Shown here one piece after another: positions 37,447 through 46,126 of a stretch of 64,000 nucleotides of DNA (position 1 is the first letter of the stretch; the number at the start of each line of letters is the position of its first letter). Made by a program: the position numbers and the translations under genes. The notes under the pieces were generated by a model, which did no database searches, had not been told where the DNA came from, and was given only the letters and a program-made list of their open reading frames with translations. The stretch comes from Kosakonia sp. SMBL-WEM22 (GTDB taxonomy: Bacteria; Pseudomonadota; Gammaproteobacteria; Enterobacterales; Enterobacteriaceae). The DNA is taken from assembly GCF_014490785.1 (NCBI RefSeq), contig NZ_CP051488.1, forward strand, positions 4,154,001-4,218,000. The letters are read 5' to 3'.

Positions 37447-38969
37447 AACGCCTCCTCTTTCACCTGGCGCACAACGTCGATCACGCTGCCGTCGCGGTAG
37501 CGGATCACGCCGACAATGCGGTCGGTAAAGGCGATCGGTTTTGGTTCGCCGGTAAGGGAAATTGCCCGCTGATAGAGCGCTTCGATATCGACAACTTTCA
37601 GCCCTGCCGCCACTAAACGTTCGCGGACTTCCGGGCGCGCCGGGTTGACCGCAATGCCGTGGTCGGTGACCAGCACGTCAATGCTCTCCCCCGGCGTCAG
37701 GCGGGTAGTCACGCGCTTCACCACTGTTGGAATGCGGCTGCGCAGTAATGGGGCAACCACAATGGTCAGATTTGCCGCCGCTGCCACATCGCAGTGGCCG
37801 CCGGATGCGCCGCGCATGACACCGTCTGAACCGGTAATCACGTTGACGTTAAAGTCGATATCGATCTCCAGCGCGCTGAGGATCACCACATCCAGCTGGT
37901 CGCAGCTCGCGGCTTTACCGCCGGGGTTGGCGTAAACGTTGGTCGAGATCTCCACATGGTTGGGATTACGACGCAGCGAAGCCGCCGCTTCGCCATCAAA
38001 GCACTGGGTATCAAGCAGCTTCTCAATCAGCCCCTTCTCATGCAGTTCGACCAGGCTGCCGGTGATGCCGCCGAGGGCGAACCGGGCTTTGACGCCGCGG
38101 CGCTCCATCTTCTCGGCCATAAAGCGGGTCGCGGCAGTTGAGGCTGCGCCGGAGCCGGTCTGCATCGAGAAGCCGTCGCGAAAATAGCCGGAGTGCTCAA
38201 TCACATCCGCTGCATAGCGGGCGATCATCAGCTCTCGTGGATTACTGGTGACGCGCGCGGCACCGACGCTGATTTTTGCCGGATCGCCCACGCTCTCCAC
38301 TTTCACAATCAGATCCACCCGATCCTGGCTCAAACTGGCGGGCATATTGGGAAAGGGCACCACTTCTTCGGTCAGCAGCACCACTTTATCGGCAAATTCG
38401 GCGTCGACCATCGCGTAGCCGAGCGAGCCGCAGCAGGATTTCCCCTGCGTACCGTTGGCGTTACCGAAGGCATCACTGCACGGCACGCCGAGAAAGGCGA
38501 CGTCGATCTTCAGCTCGCCATCCTGCAACAGTTTTACCCGCCCGCCGTGGGAGTGAATCTGTACCGGCTCCGCCATCAGCCCATGGGAGATGGCATCCGC
38601 CAGCTTGCCGCGCATACCGGAGGTGTAAATTTTGCGGATCACGCCTCTCTTAATATGCTCAATCAGCTCATCGTTACAAGTCATTAGCGAACTGGAGGCG
38701 AGCGTCAGGTTTTTGAAGCCGAGGCGCGCAAGGGTTGCCACCACGGTGTTGATCACCCGGTCGCCTTCGCGAAAAGCGTGGTGGAAGGAGATGGTCATGC
38801 CATCGCGCAGGCCGCTGCGCGTAATCGCCTCTTCCAGCGAGGCGCAGAGTTTACGGTTAAGCCTGGCGTCGTCATCCGCCAGCCACGGCGTGGCGCTGTG
38901 GGCGGTATCAAAGGGTTTTAATTCACGCAGATGGGGAAAGTTGACGTGAAGCAGCTCGGTTTGGTTCAT
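37443..38969 (-). CDS. citF: CitF, citrate lyase alpha subunit (citrate CoA-transferase)
   Basis: A 508-residue cytosolic subunit that exchanges acetyl for citryl on the acyl carrier CitD. The body is typical of CoA-transferases, with glycine-rich stretches such as SCCGSLGYAMVDAEFA and FSMQTGSGAASTAATRF. The ATG at 38969 is preceded by AGGAG and gives a length close to the E. coli subunit. It is encoded ten bases after citE. Confidence 0.96.
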   Translation of the reverse strand: MNQTELLHVNFPHLRELKPFDTAHSATPWLADDDARLNRKLCASLEEAITRSGLRDGMTISFHHAFREGDRVINTVVATLARLGFKNLTLASSSLMTCNDELIEHIKRGVIRKIYTSGMRGKLADAISHGLMAEPVQIHSHGGRVKLLQDGELKIDVAFLGVPCSDAFGNANGTQGKSCCGSLGYAMVDAEFADKVVLLTEEVVPFPNMPASLSQDRVDLIVKVESVGDPAKISVGAARVTSNPRELMIARYAADVIEHSGYFRDGFSMQTGSGAASTAATRFMAEKMERRGVKARFALGGITGSLVELHEKGLIEKLLDTQCFDGEAAASLRRNPNHVEISTNVYANPGGKAASCDQLDVVILSALEIDIDFNVNVITGSDGVMRGASGGHCDVAAAANLTIVVAPLLRSRIPTVVKRVTTRLTPGESIDVLVTDHGIAVNPARPEVRERLVAAGLKVVDIEALYQRAISLTGEPKPIAFTDRIVGVIRYRDGSVIDVVRQVKEEAL

Positions 38970-38979
38970 GGTTTTCTCC

Positions 38980-39855
38980 TTAACGACGCACGCCGGACGC
39001 CGCCGCGCGTTCCAGCACCATCTGCGCATGGTTAATAATGGGGGCGTCGATCATCTTGCCGTTCAGGGAGACGACGCCAAGGCCGTTACGCTCCCCCTCC
39101 TCTGCCGCTTCAATCACGACTTTGGCATGATCGACCTCCTGCTGCGTTGGCGCATAGGCGTTATGCAACAGGTCTATCTGGCGCGGGTTAATCAGCGATT
39201 TGCCGTTAAAGCCCATCTTGCGCACCAGTTCAACTTCGCGCAGGAACCCGGCTTCATCGTTTACGTCTGACCACACCACGTCGAAGGCATCGATACCGGC
39301 AGCGCGGGCGGCGTGCAGCACCGCGCAGCGGGCATAGAAGAGTTCGGTGCCGTCGCCGCGCTCGGTCTGCATATCCATCACATAGTCAAAGGCCGCCAGC
39401 GCAATGCCGATCAAGCGCTGCGAGCTGCGAGCGATCGCCACCGCGTTAATCACGCCTATCGCCGACTCAATCGCCGCCATCACGCGGGTCGATCCCACTT
39501 CACGCCCGCAGGCAAGCTCAATGCGCTCGAGGTGGCGCTCCAGTTCGTAGATATCCTCCGGGCTGTCGGTTTTCGGCAGCCGCACCACATCAACGCCCGC
39601 GCACACGACCGCTTCAAGATCCGGCAGGCCGAACGGGGTATTCAGCGGGTTGATGCGTACCACGGTTTCAATATCCTGATACATCGGATGTTGCAGAGCA
39701 TGAAAGACCAGCAGGCGCGCGGTATCTTTCTCGCGCAGGGCCACCGCGTCTTCCAGGTCGAACATGATTGAATCGGGGCGGTAGATAAAGGCGGTGGAGA
39801 GCATGGCGGCGTTAGCGCCCGGCAGAAACAGCATGCTACGACGAAGTTTTTTCAC
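38980..39855 (-). CDS. citE: CitE, citrate lyase beta subunit (citryl-ACP lyase)
   Basis: A 291-residue HpcH/HpaI-family lyase that splits citryl-ACP into acetyl-ACP and oxaloacetate. Motifs: RRSMLFLPGANAAML at the start, IMFDLEDAV (metal and substrate site), RINPLNTPFG and KSLINPRQIDLLH. Start is GTG at 39855, overlapping the citD stop (GTGA); the frame stays open upstream but the start at VKKLRRS matches the family. Confidence 0.95.
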   Translation of the reverse strand: MKKLRRSMLFLPGANAAMLSTAFIYRPDSIMFDLEDAVALREKDTARLLVFHALQHPMYQDIETVVRINPLNTPFGLPDLEAVVCAGVDVVRLPKTDSPEDIYELERHLERIELACGREVGSTRVMAAIESAIGVINAVAIARSSQRLIGIALAAFDYVMDMQTERGDGTELFYARCAVLHAARAAGIDAFDVVWSDVNDEAGFLREVELVRKMGFNGKSLINPRQIDLLHNAYAPTQQEVDHAKVVIEAAEEGERNGLGVVSLNGKMIDAPIINHAQMVLERAAASGVRR

Positions 39856-40145
39856 AGCAATGTCCCCCACGCGATCTCCTTCTCTTCCGCGGCGCGCAGC
39901 ACGGCGCTTTGCAGACGGGCGCGGATCACGCAATCCAGCGCGCCTTTATCTTCAATAATGATTAACCCCTGGTGGATCTCCATCGCGCGCAGCGTCTCAT
40001 TCACCACGCGGCGGATCTGATCGCCAAACTGCTTAATTACTTCACTGCGCACCACCACCTCCAGCTCACCGTCGGTAGGGGCGATTTTCACCATCAGGTC
40101 GCTGGATTCGAGGGTTCCCGCCAGCGCCTCCCGTATAATTTTCAT
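39852..40145 (-). CDS. citD: CitD, citrate lyase gamma subunit (acyl carrier protein)
   Basis: A 97-residue acyl carrier that holds the 2'-(5''-phosphoribosyl)-3'-dephospho-CoA group. The attachment serine is Ser14 in AGTLESSDLMV. Encoded between citC and citE with an overlap to citE. Confidence 0.95.
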   Translation of the reverse strand: MKIIREALAGTLESSDLMVKIAPTDGELEVVVRSEVIKQFGDQIRRVVNETLRAMEIHQGLIIIEDKGALDCVIRARLQSAVLRAAEEKEIAWGTLL

Positions 40146-40163
40146 AGTTATAAGTCCTGATTT

Positions 40164-41183
40164 TTAAGCGACTTCCACGCCGTAATGGGCTTCAAGATGC
40201 GCGAAAGTGGTATCTGGTACGATTTCCCGAATGCGGGAAAACTGGTGTGTTTTTAATAAACGGCGCACTTCGGACGCCGAAATTGCCGTGCCTGCGGCTT
40301 TAATGCGTGGGATCTCCACCACCTCAACCGCGCCTGCCAGCATCTGGTGCATGGTGTTGTTGTACTGGCGGGTCACAGCGCAAAAGGGTTCGCTGCCAAT
40401 AAAGCGGTGGGTAATGCCGAGCGCCGGGGCGATATAGTTGCGAAAGATCAGCAGGTCGATTTCGCTCCACGCCTGCTGCACTTTGCCGGTCTCTTTCAGG
40501 AAGTAGGCCGGAAAGGTGGCGCGGGAGATGATGTACTGCGAGCCTTCATGCACCGTGACATTGGCCAGATGCGCCACGCCCGCCTTCACCATCTTCAGCC
40601 GCGCGGCAAAAGGGAAAAATGAGGCATCTTCGCGCACCACAAACAGATGCAGGGCATCGCAGGCTTTTGCCGCCTGCTCCACCAGGTGGCGGTGGCCGAG
40701 GGTAAAGGGGTTGGCGTTCATCACAATGGCACCAATGCGCTTACCCGCCAGCCGCTTTGCCCGCAGCGAGCGGCAGTAGCGCTCAATGCCCGACGGCGTG
40801 TTCTCCATCAGCACCGCGTTATTGCCGCTCTGGACGATGGGCCAGAAGCCGCTGTGCTGAAAGCGCTCCCGGTTGCAGGGGCGCGTGCAGAGAAAGAGAT
40901 GGAAGTGGCCGCGCGCCAGCGCCAGGTTCTCCACTTCCGCCAGCAGCCGGGCACTGATGTTTTCGCCGCGAAGCTGCGCATCGACTGCCACGCATTTGAT
41001 GACGTTCGCGGCAAGGCCTGCACACCCCACCAGTTGCTCTCCCGACCAGGCTTCAACGAAGGTCGTGATGTCGCTATCCATGCCTAATCCGCTGTCGGCT
41101 AACAGCGAGCGGATGCGCTCAAGCCGGGGCGTGTTGCCGCTGACTTCCGCAATGCGGAAGTCGATGGGGGGTCGTGTGTGCAT
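40164..41183 (-). CDS. citC: CitC, [citrate (pro-3S)-lyase] ligase
   Basis: A 339-residue enzyme that acetylates the thiol of the CitD prosthetic group using acetate and ATP, which activates citrate lyase. An N-terminal GNAT-like region (about 25-115) is followed by a nucleotidyltransferase domain with NPFTLGHRHLV (the HxGH-type motif) and a C-terminal ISASEVRRLLK. The ATG at 41183 is the family start. Confidence 0.95.
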   Translation of the reverse strand: MHTRPPIDFRIAEVSGNTPRLERIRSLLADSGLGMDSDITTFVEAWSGEQLVGCAGLAANVIKCVAVDAQLRGENISARLLAEVENLALARGHFHLFLCTRPCNRERFQHSGFWPIVQSGNNAVLMENTPSGIERYCRSLRAKRLAGKRIGAIVMNANPFTLGHRHLVEQAAKACDALHLFVVREDASFFPFAARLKMVKAGVAHLANVTVHEGSQYIISRATFPAYFLKETGKVQQAWSEIDLLIFRNYIAPALGITHRFIGSEPFCAVTRQYNNTMHQMLAGAVEVVEIPRIKAAGTAISASEVRRLLKTHQFSRIREIVPDTTFAHLEAHYGVEVA

Positions 41184-41199
41184 CAGATGGTCTTCGTCC

Positions 41200-42063
41200 T
41201 TAGTGCGCCGCCGCCAGCGCCTGCTCCGGCGCTTCCACAATCACATTGCTGAGATGTCCGATCTTCTCGATCTCCACTTCGATGCAATCGCCCGCCTTCA
41301 TAAACAGCGGCGGGGTGCGCTTTTTCCCGACGCCGCCCGGTGAACCGGTGATAATCACATCACCCGGCGTCAGGCTGGTGAAGGTGCTGATGTATTCGAT
41401 AAGCTCAGCGACTTTGTGGATCATGCTGGCGGTGGTGTCATCCTGCACCATGCGGCCATTGAGCCAGGTGCGAATAGCGAGTGTGTGCGGGTCGGGGATC
41501 TCATCGGCGGTGGTCATCCACGGGCCAAATGCCCCGGTCTGCCGCCAGTTCTTCCCGGCGGTAAACCAGCTGTGCTGCCAGTCGCGCGCCGAGCCATCCA
41601 TATAGCAGCTGTAACCCGCCACATGGCTTAAAGCCGTTTCACGGGCGATATTCTCCCCGCCTTTACCGATAATCACCGCCAGTTCGCCTTCGTAATCGAA
41701 CTCGCTGGAGTGGCGCGGCTTCACCACCGGCGCGTTATGGCCGGTTTGTGAATCGGCGAAGCGGACAAACAGCGTGGGTGCCGGGTTGTGTTGGTCAAAC
41801 TCTTTGCGTTTTTCGGCGTAGTTCATCCCGACACAGAGGATTTTGCCCGGGTTATCAATCACCGGCAGAAAGTCGATCTCCTCAAAATGCAGATCGATTG
41901 GTTCTTCACCGTAGCGCGCGGCCTGCGCCAGACCATCGGCGGCGAGCAGCGCTTTTAGATCGGTGTAGCGGTCGCCCAGGCGCTGGCCGAGGTTGATGAT
42001 CCCTTCCGCGCTGACGATGCCGTAGCTGCGGATACCCTGGTGAACAAAGCTTGCGAGTTTCAT
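41200..42063 (-). CDS. Fumarylacetoacetate-hydrolase-family protein in the citrate operon
   Basis: A 287-residue FAH-fold enzyme. Conserved features are ILCVGMNYAEKRKEF (about residues 73-87), the divalent-metal glutamates in FDYEGELAVIIGKG (about 121-134) and VIITGSPGGVGKKRTPP near the C-terminus. Family members hydrolyse C-C bonds of diketo acids, open ureidoglycolate, or decarboxylate oxaloacetate (FAHD1). Here the gene lies between the citrate transporter and citC, with short gaps, in a cluster without oadGAB, so oxaloacetate decarboxylation (or handling of an oxaloacetate tautomer) is a reasonable inference but unproven. Confidence 0.85.
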   Translation of the reverse strand: MKLASFVHQGIRSYGIVSAEGIINLGQRLGDRYTDLKALLAADGLAQAARYGEEPIDLHFEEIDFLPVIDNPGKILCVGMNYAEKRKEFDQHNPAPTLFVRFADSQTGHNAPVVKPRHSSEFDYEGELAVIIGKGGENIARETALSHVAGYSCYMDGSARDWQHSWFTAGKNWRQTGAFGPWMTTADEIPDPHTLAIRTWLNGRMVQDDTTASMIHKVAELIEYISTFTSLTPGDVIITGSPGGVGKKRTPPLFMKAGDCIEVEIEKIGHLSNVIVEAPEQALAAAH

Positions 42064-42085
42064 ATCAGTTCCTGTATTTCCTGAA

Positions 42086-43450
42086 TCAGACGAGGAAGTT
42101 GCCGAGCACCAGCAGCGAGATGGAGACGTTGATTGCCCCACCGATACGGGTAGCGATCTGGGCGAACGGCATCAGGCTCATACGGTTACCTGCGGTAAGA
42201 ATGGCGACGTCGCCGGTACCGCCCTGCCCGCTCTGGCAGCAGGAGACAATGGCGACATCAATCGGATGCATGCCGATCTTTTTGCCGACGAAGAAGCCAG
42301 TCGCGACCAGCGCGGAGACAGTGCTGACAATCACCAGCAGGTTGTTGAGGGTGAGGGCGTGAACCAGCTCTTCCCACGGCGTGATCGCTACGCCAACGGC
42401 AAAGAGAATTGGGTAGGTAACGGAGGTCTGGAAGAATTTGTAGACCACCTGCGAACCTTCCAGCAGGCGCGGCGAGACACCGTGGGCGAGCTTAATCAGC
42501 ACTGCGACAAACAGCATGCCGACCGGTGCAGGCAGGCCAATCAGTTTGTGGCCGAGCATGCCGATCATATAGAGCAGCACCGCCAGCAGCGCGCCTGCGG
42601 CAATGGTAGTGACATCGGTTTTACCGGAGAACGCCGGGGTCGCAGAGGCGGGTTCGTCGCTGTTATTGCGGTTTGGCATCAGTTGCCCTTCGCCGGTCAG
42701 GTGCGGGAAGCGTTTACCGAGCTGGTTCAGGCAGCCGGAGATAATGATCGCCGTCAGCCCGCCGAGCATCACCATCGGCAGCACGCGGCCCAGCGCAACG
42801 CCCTGATCCATATGCAGCAGCGTGGCGTAACCAATCGATAGCGGAATCGCGCCTTCGCCGACACCGCCCGCCATAATCGGCAGAATGATAAAGAAGAAGA
42901 TCTGGAACGGCTCCATGCCGAGCGCCATGCCCACGCCCATGCCAACCAGCATGCCGACGATCTCACCGCACAGCATCGGGAAGAAGATACGCAAAAAGCC
43001 CTGAATCAGCGTGGTGCGATTCATACTCATAATGCTGCCGACAATAATGCAGCAAATATAGAGATAGAGAATGTTGGTCGATTTATAGAACTTGGTGGTG
43101 GATTCGACCACCACATCTGGCAGCAGGCCGTAATAGACCATCGCCGAAGGGATAAAGGTGGCGCAAATCGCCGCCGCGCCCAGCTTGCCGACAATTGGTA
43201 GCCGCTTGCCAAACTCGCCGCAGGCAAAGCCAAAAAAGGCCAGCGTCGCGACCATCACTACGATATCGCTCGGCAGTTTACCGCCAAGACAGTCGACGGC
43301 AATTAATGCGCCCGCCAGCAGGAACAGCGGCAGCGGAATAATCCCTACCTTCCAGCTATCCATAATGTGCCACCACTTATCTTTCAGTGATGCCTTATCA
43401 AGCGTTCGTGACTTTACGGGTACAGAGAATGAATCGTCAGTTGTGCTCAT
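42086..43450 (-). CDS. 2-Hydroxycarboxylate transporter (CitW/CitS-like citrate carrier)
   Basis: A 454-residue membrane protein of the 2HCT family with about eleven hydrophobic segments. Both reentrant-loop GGxG signatures are visible: AGGVGEGAIPLS (about residues 198-209) and GQGGTGDVAIL (about 415-425), the latter followed by the substrate-binding arginine region QIATRIGG. The family moves citrate, malate or citromalate with Na+ or H+, or in exchange for acetate or lactate. Position at the head of the cit operon supports citrate. I cannot separate CitS-type symport from CitW-type citrate/acetate exchange by sequence alone. Confidence 0.9.
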   Translation of the reverse strand: MSTTDDSFSVPVKSRTLDKASLKDKWWHIMDSWKVGIIPLPLFLLAGALIAVDCLGGKLPSDIVVMVATLAFFGFACGEFGKRLPIVGKLGAAAICATFIPSAMVYYGLLPDVVVESTTKFYKSTNILYLYICCIIVGSIMSMNRTTLIQGFLRIFFPMLCGEIVGMLVGMGVGMALGMEPFQIFFFIILPIMAGGVGEGAIPLSIGYATLLHMDQGVALGRVLPMVMLGGLTAIIISGCLNQLGKRFPHLTGEGQLMPNRNNSDEPASATPAFSGKTDVTTIAAGALLAVLLYMIGMLGHKLIGLPAPVGMLFVAVLIKLAHGVSPRLLEGSQVVYKFFQTSVTYPILFAVGVAITPWEELVHALTLNNLLVIVSTVSALVATGFFVGKKIGMHPIDVAIVSCCQSGQGGTGDVAILTAGNRMSLMPFAQIATRIGGAINVSISLLVLGNFLV

Positions 43451-43550
43451 AATTAAGCCCCTTCGTTATTTTGTGCTTACAGCGTAGTGGGCTAAATACG
43501 CACGTTATGTGAGGGCAAGCATAATAAAAGCAGAGTTTTTAAGGCACCTA

Positions 43551-43617
43551 TGGTTTTTATGGTTTCTTCTATTTTGCGTGAGCCGGATCTTATTTATTGT
43601 CGTGGTTTTTATGGTTT
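43551..43617. repeat. Direct repeat in the citrate transporter / citA divergent promoter region
   Basis: TGGTTTTTATGGTTT occurs at 43551-43565 and again at 43603-43617, exactly 52 bases apart, about five helical turns. Each copy itself contains TGGTTT twice at 9-base spacing. This is the pattern expected of tandem response-regulator binding sites; CitB/DpiA is the obvious candidate. The rest of 43451-43785 is AT-rich intergenic DNA without a gene. Confidence 0.6.
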
Positions 43618-43785
43618 TTTTAAAAGGAAATACATATTCATAACAAACAGTAAAAGTTGCTTATAACAGATTGTTTTTCAACAGCAATACGCGCTGTGTA
43701 AGGGATCACAACTTTCCCGCAAACTCCTCACCCAAACTGGGAAAAGTGGTACATTGAGGTTTTACTTATTACTGCGCGTGCTGTT

Positions 43786-45420
43786 ATGAAGGTCTCGTTT
43801 CAAATCAAGCTGTTTATCTCGCTGGTGCTTTTCTTCTCTGGTTTGTTTGTTCTGCTGGGTTTTTATTATTACAAGGACGTCGGCCGCCAGCTCTACCAGG
43901 AGATGAGTGCGCGCGCAAAAATACAGGCGGAAGAGATCGCGATAATTCCGAATTTACGTCGCTCCGTCGCTGATAAAAATATTCCCGCTATTAACCAGTT
44001 TATGCATAAAGTGGTTTCACATAGCGATGCCAGCTTTATTGTGATTGGTGATAATAAAGGCCTGCATCTGTTTCACTCTGTACATACTGATGTGGTGGGA
44101 AAAACGCTGGTCGGCGGCGATAACGCGGAAGTATTACAGGGTAAAAGCACCACCACCATTCGCAAAGGCGGGCTGGGGATTTCGCTGCGCAGTAAAGCGC
44201 CGATTTTTGATGACACTGGTCGGGTGGTCGGGATAGTTTCCGTCGGGTATCTGACCAGCTATCTGGATGCGATTACCCTCGGCAAAGTGATTAATATCTT
44301 TATTGCCGCTGTGCTGCTGCTCGTCGCACTGTTTATCTTCTCCTGGTTTTTTACCCGCAGCATTAAAAAGCAGATCTTCTCCCTCGAGCCGCGCGAAATT
44401 GGCCTGCTGGTGCGCCAGCAGAAGGCGATGATGGAGTCGATCTACGAAGGGGTTATTGCCATTGATAGCGAATCGCGCATTGAGGTGATCAACCAGGCGG
44501 CGCGTAAGCTGCTGGGCTTGAGCCAGCCGACTCGCGCCCTGCGCGGGCATGCGATTAGTGATGTGATTGCGCCGGTGCCCTTTTTTGCCTCCGCGACCAT
44601 GCTTGCGAGCGACACCCATGATGAGATTTGCCGCTTTAACCACCTGACGGTGATCGCCAGCCGGGTGCGCATTATGCTCGAAGATAGCTTACAAGGGTGG
44701 GTGATCACCTTTCGCGATCGCAATGAGATCGACAGCCTGAGCGCGCAGTTAAGCCAGGTGAAGCGCTATGCCGACAACCTGCGCATTATGCGCCACGAGC
44801 AGCTTAACCGCATGACCACCCTTTCCGGCCTGCTGCATATGGAGCGTTACGATGAGGCGGTGAACTATATTCAGGCGCAGTCGGAACACGCCCAGGAGCT
44901 GCTGGACTTTATCTCCTCGCGCTTTACCTCGCCAACCATTTGCGGCCTGCTGCTGGGCAAAGCGGCGCGCGCACGGGAGAAGGGCGTAGAGCTGAACTTC
45001 GACCCATTGAGCCGCATGGATCGCCCCTGCCGTGCGCTGGCGGAAGCGGAGCTGATCTCCATTATCGGTAACCTGCTGGATAACGCCATTGAAGCGACTC
45101 AACGTGCTACTCTGCCGCACGATCCGGTCGATGTGCTGCTCCTGCTCAACGAGCGGGAGCTGATCATTGAGGTGGCGGATCGCGGCATCGGGATCGATCC
45201 GGCGATTGCCGATCGTATTTTTGAACGCGGGGTGACCACCAAACGCCGTGGCGATCACGGTATTGGCCTCTATCTGATCGCCAGCTACGTCACCCAGGCG
45301 GGTGGCTCGATAGAGGTATCGGCCAATGCCCCGCGCGGAACGGTCTTCTCTCTGTTTATTCCTGAAACGGGCAGCGCGCAGCGCCCCGTCGCCACCGTGG
45401 ATGAGATTTATGCAACATGA
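43786..45420 (+). CDS. citA: CitA/DpiB-type sensor histidine kinase
   Basis: A 544-residue inner-membrane sensor kinase of the CitA/DcuS family. TM1 at residues 7-28, a periplasmic PDC sensor domain to about residue 170 with SHSDASFIVI, HSVHTDVVGKTLVGGD and VGIVSVGYL, TM2 at about 167-190, a cytoplasmic PAS domain (MESIYEGVIAIDSE), the phospho-acceptor histidine in IMRHEQLNRM (about residue 331) and the ATPase with NLLDNAIEAT, DRGIGID and GDHGIGLYLI. Probably senses citrate and activates the divergent operon. It overlaps the next gene by 11 bases. Confidence 0.92.
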   Translation: MKVSFQIKLFISLVLFFSGLFVLLGFYYYKDVGRQLYQEMSARAKIQAEEIAIIPNLRRSVADKNIPAINQFMHKVVSHSDASFIVIGDNKGLHLFHSVHTDVVGKTLVGGDNAEVLQGKSTTTIRKGGLGISLRSKAPIFDDTGRVVGIVSVGYLTSYLDAITLGKVINIFIAAVLLLVALFIFSWFFTRSIKKQIFSLEPREIGLLVRQQKAMMESIYEGVIAIDSESRIEVINQAARKLLGLSQPTRALRGHAISDVIAPVPFFASATMLASDTHDEICRFNHLTVIASRVRIMLEDSLQGWVITFRDRNEIDSLSAQLSQVKRYADNLRIMRHEQLNRMTTLSGLLHMERYDEAVNYIQAQSEHAQELLDFISSRFTSPTICGLLLGKAARAREKGVELNFDPLSRMDRPCRALAEAELISIIGNLLDNAIEATQRATLPHDPVDVLLLLNERELIIEVADRGIGIDPAIADRIFERGVTTKRRGDHGIGLYLIASYVTQAGGSIEVSANAPRGTVFSLFIPETGSAQRPVATVDEIYAT

Positions 45421-46102
45421 ACCGATAGACGTGCTGATCGTCGAAGATGAAGAGACGCTGGCGCAGCTCAACGCTGAGCTGGTGAGTAAACATCCGCGCC
45501 TGCGGCTGGTCGGCATGGCCTCCTCCCTCGCTGAGGCGAGAACCCTTTTTAGCCGCACCCGCCCGCAGCTGGTGCTGCTGGATAACTACCTGCCAGATGG
45601 TAAAGGGATCACGCTAATTAGCGATCCTGAGATTATCAACGCCAACTGCTCGGTGATCTTTATTACCGCTGCCAGCGATATGGACACCTGTAGCCAGGCG
45701 ATCCGCAATGGCGCCTTCGACTACATTCTTAAACCAGTGTCGTGGAAGCGCTTAAGCCAGTCGCTCGAGCGCTTTGTGCAGTTCACCGAGCAGCAGCGGG
45801 TGTGGAAGATTGTCGACCAGCAGAACGTCGACACCCTCTATCAGCTGCAGTCGAAAAACTACCGCCAGGATAACGGCAGTAAAGGCATTGAAGAGAGTAC
45901 GCTGGCGCTGGTGCAGAAGCTGTTTGCCGACGACGAGGCGCGCTGTTTCTCCGTTGATGAGGTGGTCAACGAAACGGGACTGAGCAAAACCACCACCCGA
46001 CGCTACCTTGAACACTGTGTCGAAGCAGGCTTTCTGGCGGTGGAGATGCAGTATGGCAAGATTGGTCATCCGCGGCGCATTTACCGCCGCGCGGCCGCCT
46101 GA
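45410..46102 (+). CDS. citB: CitB/DpiA-type response regulator
   Basis: A 230-residue response regulator. The receiver has the acidic pair VEDEE (about residues 11-15), phospho-acceptor aspartate in LVLLDNYLPDGKG (about residue 58), and the lysine of FDYILKPVSW. The C-terminal helix-turn-helix reads VVNETGLSKTTTRRYLEHC (about 185-203), as in CitB/DpiA. Its start lies inside the kinase gene's end, so the pair is co-translated. Likely target: the citrate operon through the divergent region at 43451-43785. Confidence 0.92.
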   Translation: MQHEPIDVLIVEDEETLAQLNAELVSKHPRLRLVGMASSLAEARTLFSRTRPQLVLLDNYLPDGKGITLISDPEIINANCSVIFITAASDMDTCSQAIRNGAFDYILKPVSWKRLSQSLERFVQFTEQQRVWKIVDQQNVDTLYQLQSKNYRQDNGSKGIEESTLALVQKLFADDEARCFSVDEVVNETGLSKTTTRRYLEHCVEAGFLAVEMQYGKIGHPRRIYRRAAA

Positions 46103-46126
46103 GACGCTTCCCAGGCGGCGCGATGA

